Of a stretch of 64,000 nucleotides of DNA, positions 17,929 through 26,802 are shown one piece after another (position 1 is the stretch's first letter; the number at the start of each line of letters is the position of its first letter). This DNA comes from Flavobacterium anhuiense. GTDB lineage: Bacteria > Bacteroidota > Bacteroidia > Flavobacteriales > Flavobacteriaceae. The notes below the pieces were generated by a model. That model did not search any database. It saw nothing but the letters and a program-made list of their open reading frames with translations, and had not been told where the DNA came from. The stretch covers positions 328,345-392,344 of the forward strand of contig NZ_FMVC01000007.1 of NCBI RefSeq assembly GCF_900101855.1, read 5' to 3'. The position numbers and the translations under genes are program-made.

Positions 17929-20073
17929 TTATCTATAAAAGCCCATTGCAACGCCGCCGTCTACGTTTAAGGCGTTTCCTGTAGATTTATTTAGGAAACC
18001 TCCAACAAAAGCGAAACAAGCATTTGCGATATCATCAGGCAATATGATTTCATTTAATAACGTACGTTTTGCATAGTAAGCCGGAAGTTCTTCAACTGTA
18101 ATTCCGTATGCTTTTGCACGACCTTCTGCCCATCCTCCAGACCAAATGTTTGAATCTGAAATTACAGCATCAGGATTTACTGTATTCACACGAATTTTGT
18201 CAGCTCCAAGTTCTGCAGCCATTAAACGTGTTAAGTGCGCTTGAGCCGCTTTTGCTGAACCATAACCAGGATTGTTCGGACCAGCCACAACAGCATTTTT
18301 AGAAACAATATTTACGATATCACCTCCAAAACCTTGCTTGCGCATTACTTCGATTCCGGCTTTAGAAACAATAAATTGTCCTTTAACCAAAATATCGTAT
18401 AATCTATCCCACTCTTCAAGAGTATGTTCTGCGATAGATTTAGAAATGCTGATTCCAGCATTATTCACCACAATATCAACACCTCCAAAAGCTAAACAAG
18501 CTTCGTCCAATGCTTTTTCTGTGCTTACTTCGTCCGTAACATTCAATAAAGTGCTAGAAACTGCATCTTTTCCGAATGCTTTTACAAACTCTGCAGATGC
18601 ACCTTGTAAACGCTCTTCATTGATATCGTTAATTACCACACAAGCTCCTTCTTGAGCAAATTTTTTCGCAATAGCTTTACCAATTCCGCCCGCAGAACCA
18701 GTTATAAGAGCTACTCTTCCAGACAATGCTTTTGGTTTTGGCATACGCTGTAATTTTGCTTCTTCCAATAACCAATATTCAATATCAAAAGCTTCTTGGT
18801 GTGGCAATGACGTATATTCTGAAACGGCTTCAGCGCCTTTCATTACGTTTACCGCATTGATATAATATTCAGATGCTAAACGCGCCATTGTTTTATCTTT
18901 AGCAAATGTAAACATACCCACTCCCGGATATAAAATAACCACTGGGTTTGGGTCACGCATTGCTGGTGAATTTGATTTTTTACATGCATTGTAATAGTCT
19001 TTGTACATCGCACGGTATGCTTCGAATGCTGGCTGTAATTTTGCTTTTACAGCTGCAACATCAGATAAATCTTCGTTTGGATCTAATTCTAAAACCAAAG
19101 GACTTATTTTAGTTCTCAAGAAGTGATCTGGACAAGAAGTTCCTAATGGAGCTAATTTTGAAAGATCATTAGAATTAATGAATTCTAAAACTCTTGCATC
19201 GTCTGTATAATGACCAATCATTTGGCGCTCTGATGAACAGAAACCTCTTAAAATCGGAGCTACTTTTGCTGCTTTCAATTTACGATCTGCCTCTGGAAGA
19301 CTGTCAATTTTCTTTCCTCCAAAAACTGGACGCGTTTTTCCATAATTATCTTCTAAGTAAGAAGCACATTTCTCGATTACTTCCAGCGTATTGATATAAC
19401 TATCAAACGCAGTATCTCCCCAAGTAAATAAACCATGAGAACCTAACATGATGCCGCGTAGTTTTTTACCTTTTTTTTCTGCTTCTTCTAAACAAGCTCT
19501 CAACTGAAGACCAAGATCAAATCCTGGGCGCTGCCAGCCTACCCAGCCAATTTCTCCGTTGAATAATTCTTCTGTGATTTTCTTTCCATCTTTTGCAGCA
19601 GCGATTGCAATTGCCGCGTCTGGATGTAAGTGATCAATATGTTTGAATGGAAGAAAACCATGTAAAGGCGTATCGATAGAAGGCGCTTTTGACGCTAAAT
19701 CGAAAATACAGTGGTTGAATAATTCTACCATTTCATCTTCAAACTCAATACCTCTGTAAACATTTTCAAGATTACGAAGTCTGTCCAAATACAAAGCTGC
19801 ACAACCTGATTTTGTCAACGTTCCAATGTCACCGCCAGAACCTTTAATCCACATTACTTCAGAAGATTCTCCAGTAAGAGGATCTTTGTCTGTAATTTTT
19901 ACAGAAGTGTTTCCACCACCATAGTTGGTCAATCTTAAATCAGCCCCTAGCAAGTTAGAACGATAAATAAAAAGCGCTACTTCATCACCTGCTAATGCTG
20001 CTGCCTTAGCCTCATCCCAAAGGTAGCTTACATGCTTAAAATTCATATTATTAATTGTGTTTGTATTCGACAT
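17929..20073 (-). CDS. rhaEW: Bifunctional L-rhamnulose-1-phosphate aldolase / L-lactaldehyde dehydrogenase (RhaEW-type fusion)
   Basis: This 714-aa protein fuses two domains. Residues about 25-400 form a class II aldolase/adducin domain (NYGGGNTSVKI; DTPLHGFLPFKHIDHLHPDA, with metal-binding His; GLFTWGDTAFDSY). Residues about 447-714 form a short-chain dehydrogenase (ALITGSAGGIGKAIAKKF nucleotide motif, NNAG, catalytic YGSAKAAQ with Tyr and Lys). In this family the aldolase splits L-rhamnulose-1-phosphate into dihydroxyacetone phosphate and L-lactaldehyde, and the dehydrogenase half oxidises L-lactaldehyde to L-lactate. The downstream lutABC genes fit an L-lactate product. It follows rhaT by 26 bases, and a terminator hairpin sits after the stop. 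Confidence 0.93.
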   Translation of the reverse strand: MSNTNTINNMNFKHVSYLWDEAKAAALAGDEVALFIYRSNLLGADLRLTNYGGGNTSVKITDKDPLTGESSEVMWIKGSGGDIGTLTKSGCAALYLDRLRNLENVYRGIEFEDEMVELFNHCIFDLASKAPSIDTPLHGFLPFKHIDHLHPDAAIAIAAAKDGKKITEELFNGEIGWVGWQRPGFDLGLQLRACLEEAEKKGKKLRGIMLGSHGLFTWGDTAFDSYINTLEVIEKCASYLEDNYGKTRPVFGGKKIDSLPEADRKLKAAKVAPILRGFCSSERQMIGHYTDDARVLEFINSNDLSKLAPLGTSCPDHFLRTKISPLVLELDPNEDLSDVAAVKAKLQPAFEAYRAMYKDYYNACKKSNSPAMRDPNPVVILYPGVGMFTFAKDKTMARLASEYYINAVNVMKGAEAVSEYTSLPHQEAFDIEYWLLEEAKLQRMPKPKALSGRVALITGSAGGIGKAIAKKFAQEGACVVINDINEERLQGASAEFVKAFGKDAVSSTLLNVTDEVSTEKALDEACLAFGGVDIVVNNAGISISKSIAEHTLEEWDRLYDILVKGQFIVSKAGIEVMRKQGFGGDIVNIVSKNAVVAGPNNPGYGSAKAAQAHLTRLMAAELGADKIRVNTVNPDAVISDSNIWSGGWAEGRAKAYGITVEELPAYYAKRTLLNEIILPDDIANACFAFVGGFLNKSTGNALNVDGGVAMGFYR

Positions 20074-20099
20074 ATAGTATTTTAAATTATTTCTTGTAT

Positions 20100-21149
20100 T
20101 TATAATGAGTTACCAATTCCTACCAAAACGATTGCAAGCATAATAAGCCCAATTCCCCAGAAAAAAGTTCTTAATGTTTTTTTAGAAACTCCTTTCCATT
20201 CTTTCAAATAAAATCCCCAAAAATTTGCCGTTAAAATGATGGTTGCCATATGAAGAATCCATGAACTGGCACCATTTCCAAGTTTGCTTTCTCCCATTCC
20301 GTAAAAGAAAAACTGTAAAAACCACATGGTTCCAGCAAGAGCAGAAAACAAAACGTTTTTTGTTATTGGAGTAGATTTGTCGGTATAATTTTTAATTGAT
20401 TTGTTTTTAAAATTCAAATAAAGACACCAGATAAAGTTGGTTGTAAGTCCTCCCCAAAGCAGCACAACATAAGTCACATTGTTTTGAAATAATGGATTTG
20501 CACCATTTATTACAGCATGTTCTGCCATTGATTTTCCTGCCTCAATTCCATAATTGAAGAATGAGCTTAAAATTCCTGAAATCACGGCTACAATAAGACC
20601 TTTTACTAAATTGAAGTCTTTGTCCTTATCTTCATGGCCAGTGGCAAAATCTTTCTCTTTCAGCATTCCTGCTTTTCCTGAGATTGCAATTCCAATCAGA
20701 TACACTACAACTCCTATTAAAACCAGCTGTCCGCCAGAATTAGAAAGCATATGAGAGAATGATATTTTCCCTTCAGTCGGAACGATATCATAATAAATTG
20801 ACGGAACTAAAGCTCCAAATGCAGAACAAAATCCTAAAGTAATGGAGTTTCCCAAAGACATTCCTAAGTAGCGAACGCCCAAACCATAAGTTAAACCGCC
20901 TATTCCCCAGATTAAACCCATTGTAAAAGTGAAAGTTTTTATTGATGGAGAAGCTGCTGCAATAATTTCAGTAAAATTTGGAATCGTTAAGTAAGCTGCA
21001 ATTGGCGGAACAATCAGCCAAGAGAAAAATCCGCCCACAAGCCAATAGCTTTCCCAAGCCCAATCTTTCACCTTTTTAAAAGGCATATAAAAACTACCCG
21101 AAGAAAATCCTCCGATAGAATGAAAAATGATTCCTAATAATGATTCCAT
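20100..21149 (-). CDS. rhaT: L-rhamnose/H+ symporter RhaT
   Basis: This 349-aa polytopic protein has about ten membrane helices and the RhaT-type opening GIIFHSIGGFSSGSFYMPFKKVKDWAWESYWLVGG. FTMGLIWGIGGLTYGLGVRYLGMSLG and the C-terminal GMGESKLGNGASSWILHMATIILTANFWG are also characteristic. It carries L-rhamnose across the inner membrane with a proton. It is the first gene of the minus-strand rhamnose operon and is divergent from the GntR-type regulator gene, separated by 381 bp. Confidence 0.94.
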   Translation of the reverse strand: MESLLGIIFHSIGGFSSGSFYMPFKKVKDWAWESYWLVGGFFSWLIVPPIAAYLTIPNFTEIIAAASPSIKTFTFTMGLIWGIGGLTYGLGVRYLGMSLGNSITLGFCSAFGALVPSIYYDIVPTEGKISFSHMLSNSGGQLVLIGVVVYLIGIAISGKAGMLKEKDFATGHEDKDKDFNLVKGLIVAVISGILSSFFNYGIEAGKSMAEHAVINGANPLFQNNVTYVVLLWGGLTTNFIWCLYLNFKNKSIKNYTDKSTPITKNVLFSALAGTMWFLQFFFYGMGESKLGNGASSWILHMATIILTANFWGFYLKEWKGVSKKTLRTFFWGIGLIMLAIVLVGIGNSL

Positions 21150-21530
21150 ATTATTGTTTTTGGTTTAGGTTAGGTTTGTTAGTATTTGGTTTTGTAAAAT
21201 AAGAGAATGTCAAAAAGAAAACTGTCCTGTACTATCCTTTACGGATTTCATATTTTTTGTTAAAACTAAAGATTATTAGAAATAAGGGCTTGCAATTATT
21301 GGGTAAATAAATTTAAAATGGCTATTTTAGCAATCGATTTCGTAATTATTAATTCTTCATTTGGGTTAAAATTCAGAAATCATAAAAAAAAGATTACAAG
21401 CCTTGTCAATTTCTCTTTTTCATTATGAAAATGATTCTGCTTAACAGATTCTTTTTATAGAAGAGATTTTTTTAAATTATTTAGAATTAAAAAAGAGTCA
21501 CGTTGAAATACGAGACAGATTTCCTGAAAA
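21150..21530. promoter_or_regulatory. Divergent control region between rhaT and the GntR-type regulator
   Basis: A 381-bp AT-rich gap that must hold both promoters. I see no full TAnnTTTG promoter and no strong palindrome. A core AATCGATT at about 21333-21340 resembles the LacI operator described near 48 kb, but its flanks do not match. Confidence 0.5.
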
Positions 21531-22577
21531 ATGAACATGATTAAACTTATTAAAATAGATGAAGATTCTCGAGTTCCTAAATACAAACAGATTGTTGACT
21601 CTATACTTCAAAACATCGCTAACGGAAATTTAAAAATCAATCAAAAAATTCCTTCTATAAATAGTTTCAGCGAAGAGTTTTATATGTCTCGTGATACTGT
21701 TGAGAAAGCTTATAACATTTTAAAAGAAAGAAAAATCATTTCTTCGATTAGAGGAAAAGGCTATTATATTACCCGAACAAAATTAGAATCTAAAGTCAAT
21801 ATTTTGTTTTTGACCAACAAATTGAGTTCTTACAAAATGAAAACCTATAGTTCATTTATTGATACTCTAGGAGCCAACGCTCATGTTGATCTTCAAATTT
21901 ACCACTGCGACGAAACTTTATTTTTGAATATCTTAGATAAGTTTGAAGGAGCTTACGATTATTATGTAATTACAACGCACTTTAAGACAGACGAATTAAG
22001 GCATTTAAGTTTTACTGATGATGTGGTAAGCGCCATAAAAAAAATTCCGCAAGAAAAACTGGTTATTTTAGATAATATCAAATTAGGAACTGGAGATGAC
22101 GTTATTAAGATTTATCAGGATTTTGAAAATGATATTTATAATGCCTTAAAAGAAGGTCTTTCTAAAATAACCAAATACAAACGTTTAATTCTCGTGTACC
22201 CTGACAAAGCCGTTTATCCTTATCCAAGACGAATTTTACACGGATTTAGAAAATTCTGTGTCGAGCACGAAATTAATTTTGAAATTCTAAGTGAGGTTTA
22301 TGATGATATGATTCTTAAAAAAGGAGATTTATTTATCACCATTGAAGAGTCTGATCTAGTAAATTTAATGAAGCAGATTCGTGATGAAGAATTTGTTTTG
22401 GGAAAAGAGATTGGCGTCATTTCTTATAACGACACTCCGCTAAAAGAATTATTGGGTATAACCGTAATGTCTACCGATTTTAATATTATGGGAGAAACGG
22501 CGGCGAGAATGATTCTGAACAAAGAAAAAGCACAGGTAAAAGTTCCTTTTAATTTTATTGACAGGAATTCGATTTAA
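21531..22577 (+). CDS. GntR-family regulator with LacI-like sugar-binding domain, probable rhamnose regulator
   Basis: This 348-aa protein has an N-terminal winged HTH of the GntR family (VPKYKQIVDSILQNIANGNLKINQKIPSINSFSEEFYMSRDTVEKAYNILKERKIISSIRGKGYYIT, residues about 14-78). A periplasmic-binding-protein-like effector domain of LacI type (about 90-348; VISYNDTPLKELLGITVMSTDF near the end) follows. This GntR/LacI hybrid architecture is common next to sugar loci in Bacteroidota. Its divergent position beside rhaT makes L-rhamnose or a rhamnose intermediate the likely effector, which is inference. Two start codons two residues apart are possible (MNM). Confidence 0.88.
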   Translation: MNMIKLIKIDEDSRVPKYKQIVDSILQNIANGNLKINQKIPSINSFSEEFYMSRDTVEKAYNILKERKIISSIRGKGYYITRTKLESKVNILFLTNKLSSYKMKTYSSFIDTLGANAHVDLQIYHCDETLFLNILDKFEGAYDYYVITTHFKTDELRHLSFTDDVVSAIKKIPQEKLVILDNIKLGTGDDVIKIYQDFENDIYNALKEGLSKITKYKRLILVYPDKAVYPYPRRILHGFRKFCVEHEINFEILSEVYDDMILKKGDLFITIEESDLVNLMKQIRDEEFVLGKEIGVISYNDTPLKELLGITVMSTDFNIMGETAARMILNKEKAQVKVPFNFIDRNSI

Positions 22578-22644
22578 GATACTAAGATGTTAAGTTTTTT
22601 AATCTTAGAGTCTCAGAAACTTAGAGTCTCAGAACCTTAGCATC
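22578..22644. repeat. Word repeat TTAGAGTCTCAGAA
   Basis: CTTAGAGTCTCAGAA occurs twice in tandem, followed by CCTTAGCATCTTA, between two convergent genes. Related words (GCTAAGGTTTTAAGATGCTAAG at about 24804-24826; CTTAGAACCTTAGCACC at about 49664-49680) occur in other gaps. Confidence 0.55.
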
Positions 22645-23823
22645 TTATTTTTTATCATACGGAATGTACTGATCCCATTCCCATGGCGTATAAGTGTCTT
22701 TTATTCCTGTTTCCAGTAAATATTTCATTATTTCACCTGTTTTATAGCTGTTAGACATAATCAGCATACCGATGCCTTTGTCTGAAAATACAATACTATA
22801 ATTTTGGAACCCTGATCCCTGACCTTCTTTAAAGGCACCATATCCATAAGGTGATTTTACTATCCCCCAGCCTAGGCCATACGAAAGCTCTGTTTTATCA
22901 TTCCAATTTCCGTCTTCTAACGCTCCTGGTCCAAACTGATTTTTGGAACGAATACGAATCTGCGGACTGAACATTTCTTTATATGACTTAGCGCTAAGTA
23001 TTTTTTTGTTTAAAACAGCCGTTATAAACTTACTATAATCCTCAATCGTAGTTTCTAGCGTTCCCGCTCCTCTTGGCGCGTTGTCTTTGTCTTTTTCCTG
23101 GATCTTTCCATCATTATCATATCCATAGGCAAAATCTTTTTCGAATTTTTCTTGCCAGCGATAACTTGAATTAGTCATTCCCAACGGTTTGAATACTTTT
23201 TCTTGAGCCAAATCTTCTAAAGTTCTTCCGGTAATTTTTTCTAATACCACCTGAAGATAAGTAAGTCCTTCTCCCGAATAACTATAGCGGGTTCCAGGCT
23301 CAAACTTAATTTTCAGTTTTTCATCCGGCTCAAACCATCGCCAATTCGGCAATCCCGATGTATGGTCTAGACACATTCTGGCAGTAATCTTTTTATATTC
23401 GGGATACGATTTCAATTCCTTAAAATCTTCATGCCATACTTTAAAATCATAATCGTATATAGGTTTAGGAAGATAATCCTGAAGCGGTTTATCTAAACTT
23501 ATTACCCCTTCGTCAACCAATTTCAAAACCAAAACAGCAAATACTGCTTTGCTCAAAGAAGCTCCATAAAGATTGGTCTGCAGTTCTAATTTCTTTTTAG
23601 CCTCGACGTTACCAAAACCAAAAGTTTTGGTGTATATAGGTTTTTTAGAATTAAAAACTGATATGGCTAATCCTTTTACGTCGGCTTTAGCCATAAGATT
23701 TTCAATTGTGGCTGTCAAACTATCCGACGAAATTGTGCTCCCATCGAGTCTTTTTATTGTGGAATTCTGTCCTTGAACAGAAATGATAGTCATAAAAGAA
23801 ATAGTTAAAAAAAGATTTTTCAT
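22645..23823 (-). CDS. Serine hydrolase, beta-lactamase/class C (AmpC-like) family
   Basis: This 392-aa protein has a signal peptide (to about VQGQN, residue 20). The serine beta-lactamase fold includes the SxxK motif S89-L-S-K92 (LYGASLSKAVFAVLV) and a YSG at Y182 (RYSYSGEGLTYLQ) in place of the usual YxN. A C-terminal substrate-binding strand region lies near GWGIVKSPYGYG. Such periplasmic proteins are esterases, peptidases or penicillin-binding-like enzymes; the substrate cannot be told. It converges with the GntR-type regulator gene and is not obviously part of a sugar locus. A promoter (TATATTTG on the minus strand, 23983-23990) lies about 160 bases upstream, giving a long leader. Confidence 0.85.
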   Translation of the reverse strand: MKNLFLTISFMTIISVQGQNSTIKRLDGSTISSDSLTATIENLMAKADVKGLAISVFNSKKPIYTKTFGFGNVEAKKKLELQTNLYGASLSKAVFAVLVLKLVDEGVISLDKPLQDYLPKPIYDYDFKVWHEDFKELKSYPEYKKITARMCLDHTSGLPNWRWFEPDEKLKIKFEPGTRYSYSGEGLTYLQVVLEKITGRTLEDLAQEKVFKPLGMTNSSYRWQEKFEKDFAYGYDNDGKIQEKDKDNAPRGAGTLETTIEDYSKFITAVLNKKILSAKSYKEMFSPQIRIRSKNQFGPGALEDGNWNDKTELSYGLGWGIVKSPYGYGAFKEGQGSGFQNYSIVFSDKGIGMLIMSNSYKTGEIMKYLLETGIKDTYTPWEWDQYIPYDKK

Positions 23824-23982
23824 GATTTGGTTCAGTATTAAGAATTACTTCTGCTTTACATCAAACTCTATTGAACGGCATTTTTATGCAAAAGGGCTTG
23901 ATAATAAGTCGAATAAAATGATTAGGAATTTTATGATTAGTTTAAATACCATTTTTTATTATATTTCAGTCCTATAATCCCA

Positions 23983-24014
23983 CAAATATATTCGCCATAA
24001 AAGCATAAGACAAT
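23983..24014 (-). promoter_or_regulatory. Candidate promoter of the serine hydrolase gene
   Basis: On the minus strand ATTG (24011-24014) is followed after 20 bases by TATATTTG (23983-23990), close to the Bacteroidota consensus. Confidence 0.5.
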
Positions 24015-24034
24015 ACTGATAAATAACCATTTTT

Positions 24035-24787
24035 ATGAAAAACATAAAAGATGATTTAAGCAAACAGCTTTTAGAGCAAAAAAACTCGGGCACTTTGCCT
24101 ATGCAGGATTTAAAAGCATTTCAGGAAATTGCACAGAAATTTGCTGATTTAGAAAACGGGATTGCTGTCCTAAGCGATTTGTATAATAACAAAAGTTATA
24201 TTTATTCTGGAAAAATTTCCGAAGAACTTGGTATTTTTAAAAAAGATCAGGTACAGGAAATTGAGAGTATTTGGGAAGAAGAACTTTTTGGCAAACTAAA
24301 TGCTGATGACGTATTGCAAAAATATCTTTTAGAACTTCATTTTTTTCAGTTTATAAAAACCATTCCTGTGGAGGAGCGAAAAGATTTTTGCGTAATCAGC
24401 AGATTAAGAATGAATGATAAAACGTCTGGGAAATCTTTGCAGCACAAAATGTTTTATTTTTCAAATGATTATGAAGATGTAGAATTAGCGCTTTGCCTTT
24501 ATAATTTTGATTTTTCTTTAGCTTTACAATACGAAGGTGCGATTCTAAATACGGCGAATGGAAATATCGTAAAACAAAACGAAAAAGAGAATGAATTTTT
24601 TCTTTCTGCAAGAGAAAAAGAAATCCTTAAAATGCTTCAGGCAGGAAAGCAAAGCAAAGAAATAGCTGCTCTACTTTTTATTAGCATCAATACTGTGAGT
24701 CGCCATAGGCAAAATATTCTGGAAAAAATGAAAGTTAACAATACGGCAGAGGCATGCTCAATTGCTACGAAACTAAAGTGGATATGA
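24035..24787 (+). CDS. LuxR-type HTH transcriptional regulator with PAS-like N-terminus
   Basis: This 250-aa protein has a C-terminal LuxR-type HTH (LSAREKEILKMLQAGKQSKEIAALLFISINTVSRHRQNILEKMKV, about residues 188-235). The N-terminal domain of about 170 residues resembles PAS-like sensors of flavobacterial LuxR proteins (YIYSGKISEELGIFKKDQVQEI). No receiver domain with a phospho-acceptor is visible. It is a cytoplasmic DNA-binding regulator of unknown signal and target. It stands alone, divergent from the serine hydrolase gene (211 bp between starts), which could be a target. Confidence 0.85.
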   Translation: MKNIKDDLSKQLLEQKNSGTLPMQDLKAFQEIAQKFADLENGIAVLSDLYNNKSYIYSGKISEELGIFKKDQVQEIESIWEEELFGKLNADDVLQKYLLELHFFQFIKTIPVEERKDFCVISRLRMNDKTSGKSLQHKMFYFSNDYEDVELALCLYNFDFSLALQYEGAILNTANGNIVKQNEKENEFFLSAREKEILKMLQAGKQSKEIAALLFISINTVSRHRQNILEKMKVNNTAEACSIATKLKWI

Positions 24788-24858
24788 TTTTTTTAAGTCG
24801 CTAACTTGCTAAGGTTTTAAGATGCTAAGTTTTTTTTCCTTCCTTCATTATGAGTTAT

Positions 24859-24886
24859 AAAAAAACCCCGCTTTATAGCGGGGTTT
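24859..24886 (-). terminator. Strong terminator after the mini-histone gene
   Basis: AAACCCCGC (24863-24871) pairs perfectly with GCGGGGTTT (24878-24886) around a 6-base loop. On the minus strand it ends in a seven-base U-tract (complement of 24859-24865). It could also stop transcripts of the LuxR-type gene from the other side, but its T-run in that direction is short. Confidence 0.9.
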
Positions 24887-24893
24887 AGTTGTA

Positions 24894-25070
24894 TTATTTT
24901 TTTGATTCTTCGATAGAAACTTTTCTAAACTCTTTTAAAAGTTTTTCAATTTCCAAAGTCGATTTACGTGCTCTTGGTCCAGCAGCTTTAATTCCTTTTT
25001 CAGTCAAAGATTCAGCTTCAGCTTTGAATGTTTCAATTTCGGCGTTGATTTTTACTAATAAATCTTTCAT
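24894..25070 (-). CDS. Histone H1-like (Hc1-type) nucleoid protein
   Basis: This 58-aa protein reads MKDLLVKINAEIETFKAEAE at the start and continues with ESLTEKGIKAAGPRARKSTL and EIEKLLKEFRKVSIEESKK. It is short, helical and lysine-rich with a central AAGPRARKS motif, matching the small histone H1-like proteins conserved across Bacteroidota. It probably binds DNA non-specifically as a nucleoid component. The gene is complete, with a good promoter upstream (25096-25126) and a strong terminator directly after the stop. Confidence 0.85.
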   Translation of the reverse strand: MKDLLVKINAEIETFKAEAESLTEKGIKAAGPRARKSTLEIEKLLKEFRKVSIEESKK

Positions 25071-25095
25071 GCTTATATATTGTTAAATTAAGCCA

Positions 25096-25126
25096 CAAAA
25101 ATAAAAGTTTGTGTGATAGTTACAAC
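25096..25126 (-). promoter_or_regulatory. Promoter of the mini-histone gene
   Basis: The minus strand has TATTTTTG (25096-25103), an exact TAnnTTTG, and GTTG (25123-25126) 19 bases upstream. The start codon is 26 bases downstream. Confidence 0.6.
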
Positions 25127-25726
25127 AATTTTGCTGTTAAATTTAATGCAGTTTTTCATTCATTTTCTTTACAATAAATTGACTTCCTTTTTTTCTAAAA
25201 TGCCAGCAAACACAACGCATTAACAATCAAATACTTACTCTAAAAGTGTTTTTATAACAACTGTTTTAGTACTCCGTAGAAAGTATAAAATTAAAAGTAA
25301 CTTTATTCAAAAAGATGGCCTATACCTCTTCTATTTGTTAATTTTTGGAGCGTAAAAAATCCTCAAAAAAGGAAAATTTACTCAATAAGAGTTTTATTGA
25401 GGTACATATTCTTTAAAACAAATACGTCAATAATGCTTTTATTAATCTTAGTTTTTATAGATTCAGATTTTCAAAATCTAAAATTGCTTAATCACACTTT
25501 TACATCTTATCTGCAAGATCTAAAAATGTGTTTTTAAAATTAATACTTTTAGTAAACCAGTTATTATTTGAAAATACTTTATTTCAACATTTAGTTTTGC
25601 AGAAAGCTGTTTTTCTAAGAATTAATCAAAAAATGAAAAAGCAGGATAAAAACAACATTTTATCCCGCTTTGAAAGTACCATTTCTATTAAATGTACGAG
25701 TGAAAAAATATAAAAAATAAAATAAA
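25127..25726. other. 600-bp gene-poor AT-rich gap
   Basis: I see no supported gene. A 61-codon plus-strand frame (25528-25713) runs through a terminator hairpin and lacks any family resemblance, so I do not annotate it. The only structured element is the hairpin at 25638-25672. Confidence 0.5.
25625..25672 (-). terminator. Terminator after the 145-aa gene
   Basis: AAAGCAGGATAAAA pairs with TTTTATCCCGCTTT (13 of 14 bp) around a 6-base loop, about 25639-25672. On the minus strand it is followed by a U-rich run (complement of 25625-25638). It lies about 55 bases beyond the stop of the minus-strand gene. Confidence 0.7.
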
Positions 25727-26164
25727 TTACATCAAAAAGTACATTGCCTTGTAATATTCCTGAAACTTTCGGTAAGAAACATTTGGCGGTAATAAACTTT
25801 TTTTAATTGTATTAGAATCCAATTTATTATCAAAAAAGGCCTTTAATTCCTTTAAAATTTCAGTTCTAGTTTTTGATTCATCAAACAAAATAAAATTATT
25901 TGTTCCTTCCAAAAACGATAAACTTCTATAGAACTGTAAATTAAATAAGCAAACTAAAACGTTGGATCCTCTTTTCTCCTGCGACAGAAAATTAAGCAAT
26001 TCGTTATGATTATGTATTACAAAAACAATCCGATCAGATTCTGTGGTTACCGTTTTGTCAAAAAAAGAATTTTCCACAAAATCGAACTCTTCTTTAAACC
26101 TTCTTTTGAACATCCTTAAGAAAATCCCCTTGCTGTCAAATACTAAAACTTTTTCCTTCTGCAT
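25727..26164 (-). CDS. Unrecognised 145-aa protein, possible degenerate receiver domain
   Basis: I do not recognise a family. The protein is cytoplasmic, with no signal or membrane segment, and shows an alternating strand/helix pattern: KVLVFDSKGIFLRMFKRRF, RIVFVIHNHNELLNFL, NVLVCLFNLQFY, NFILFDESKTRTEILKELKAFF. This order and spacing resemble a response-regulator receiver. However, only one acidic residue remains in the first pocket (D9) and the central strand lacks the phospho-acceptor Asp (LFN instead). It would then be an unphosphorylatable pseudo-receiver; this is inference. A TAAGTTTG -7 element (26188-26195, minus strand) lies 24 bases upstream and a terminator follows, so it is a single-gene unit. 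Confidence 0.6.
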   Translation of the reverse strand: MQKEKVLVFDSKGIFLRMFKRRFKEEFDFVENSFFDKTVTTESDRIVFVIHNHNELLNFLSQEKRGSNVLVCLFNLQFYRSLSFLEGTNNFILFDESKTRTEILKELKAFFDNKLDSNTIKKSLLPPNVSYRKFQEYYKAMYFLM

Positions 26165-26187
26165 CTCTCCTATTTTTAAAAATATTA

Positions 26188-26195
26188 CAAACTTA
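26188..26195 (-). promoter_or_regulatory. -7 element of the 145-aa gene
   Basis: The minus strand reads TAAGTTTG, matching TAnnTTTG, 24 bases before the start codon. The -33 partner is unclear. Confidence 0.4.
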
Positions 26196-26256
26196 CATCG
26201 GTAAAAAATTAGTAATAACCCTAATATGCCATAAAACTGACACTATAAGGTTAATT

Positions 26257-26793
26257 TTAAACTTTTATGATGTGTATGACATTCTGTTCAACAAAAGTCA
26301 ACAGCTCTTCCATTTTTCTACAATCTTTTCTGGAAATAGAAATAATATAATTGTTTTGCTCTTTTATGTATAAAAACAAAAAGTTTTTAGTCAGAATTGC
26401 TTTTTCAATTGTCGCCCATTTATGCGTTAATCTTCCTAAAGGAAATCTAATGCAGAGCTTAGAATTAGTAAATACAAACTTATATCTGCTATTTAGATTC
26501 TTAAATCTCAATAATCGCTTTGCTATCTGAAAAGTAATTCCTGAAACGGCATCTACAAAGGAATTTTCGAAAACGACAAAAAAAACAATTATGCCCAGAC
26601 TTCTTATCAACCAGAGAAAAAAGTCATCTTCGAAATTAATATTGATGAAATCAGAAAAAATGAGAAGTAGTAAAATCAATATTGATATAAAAATAACACG
26701 TTGCTTAAACAAATGCTCGAAATACATCTTGTTCAATTTCCTTATTTCAGAAAAATTTAGAGGAAACTCTAAAAAAAAGTTTGTGGTATTCAT
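26257..26793 (-). CDS. Small membrane protein, YcxB-like
   Basis: This 178-aa protein has two hydrophobic segments (about 34-50, VIFISILILLLLIFSDF; about 63-80, LWLIRSLGIIVFFVVFE). A C-terminal cytoplasmic beta-rich region follows: YKFVFTNSKLCIRFPLGRLTHKWATIEKAILTKNFLFLYIKEQNNYIISISRKD. The pattern of a tryptophan before an alpha/beta PH-like segment fits the YcxB-like domain found in many small membrane proteins of unknown role. No catalytic motif. The predicted -7 element (TAATTTTG, 26820-26827) lies 27 bases upstream. The call is by pattern only. Confidence 0.55.
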   Translation of the reverse strand: MNTTNFFLEFPLNFSEIRKLNKMYFEHLFKQRVIFISILILLLLIFSDFININFEDDFFLWLIRSLGIIVFFVVFENSFVDAVSGITFQIAKRLLRFKNLNSRYKFVFTNSKLCIRFPLGRLTHKWATIEKAILTKNFLFLYIKEQNNYIISISRKDCRKMEELLTFVEQNVIHIIKV

Positions 26794-26802
26794 GATTTTG
26801 TC

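Noticed and set aside
21330..21343. AATCGATT core resembling the LacI operator in the rhaT/regulator gap
   Set aside because: The outer bases (AGC...TCG) break the palindrome and no -7 element adjoins it.
23783..23977. 64-codon plus-strand frame in the serine hydrolase upstream region
   Set aside because: It overlaps the hydrolase signal peptide in antisense and has no family features.
25528..25713. 61-codon plus-strand frame
   Set aside because: It overlaps a terminator hairpin of the opposite gene, has no family resemblance and no promoter or ribosome site.
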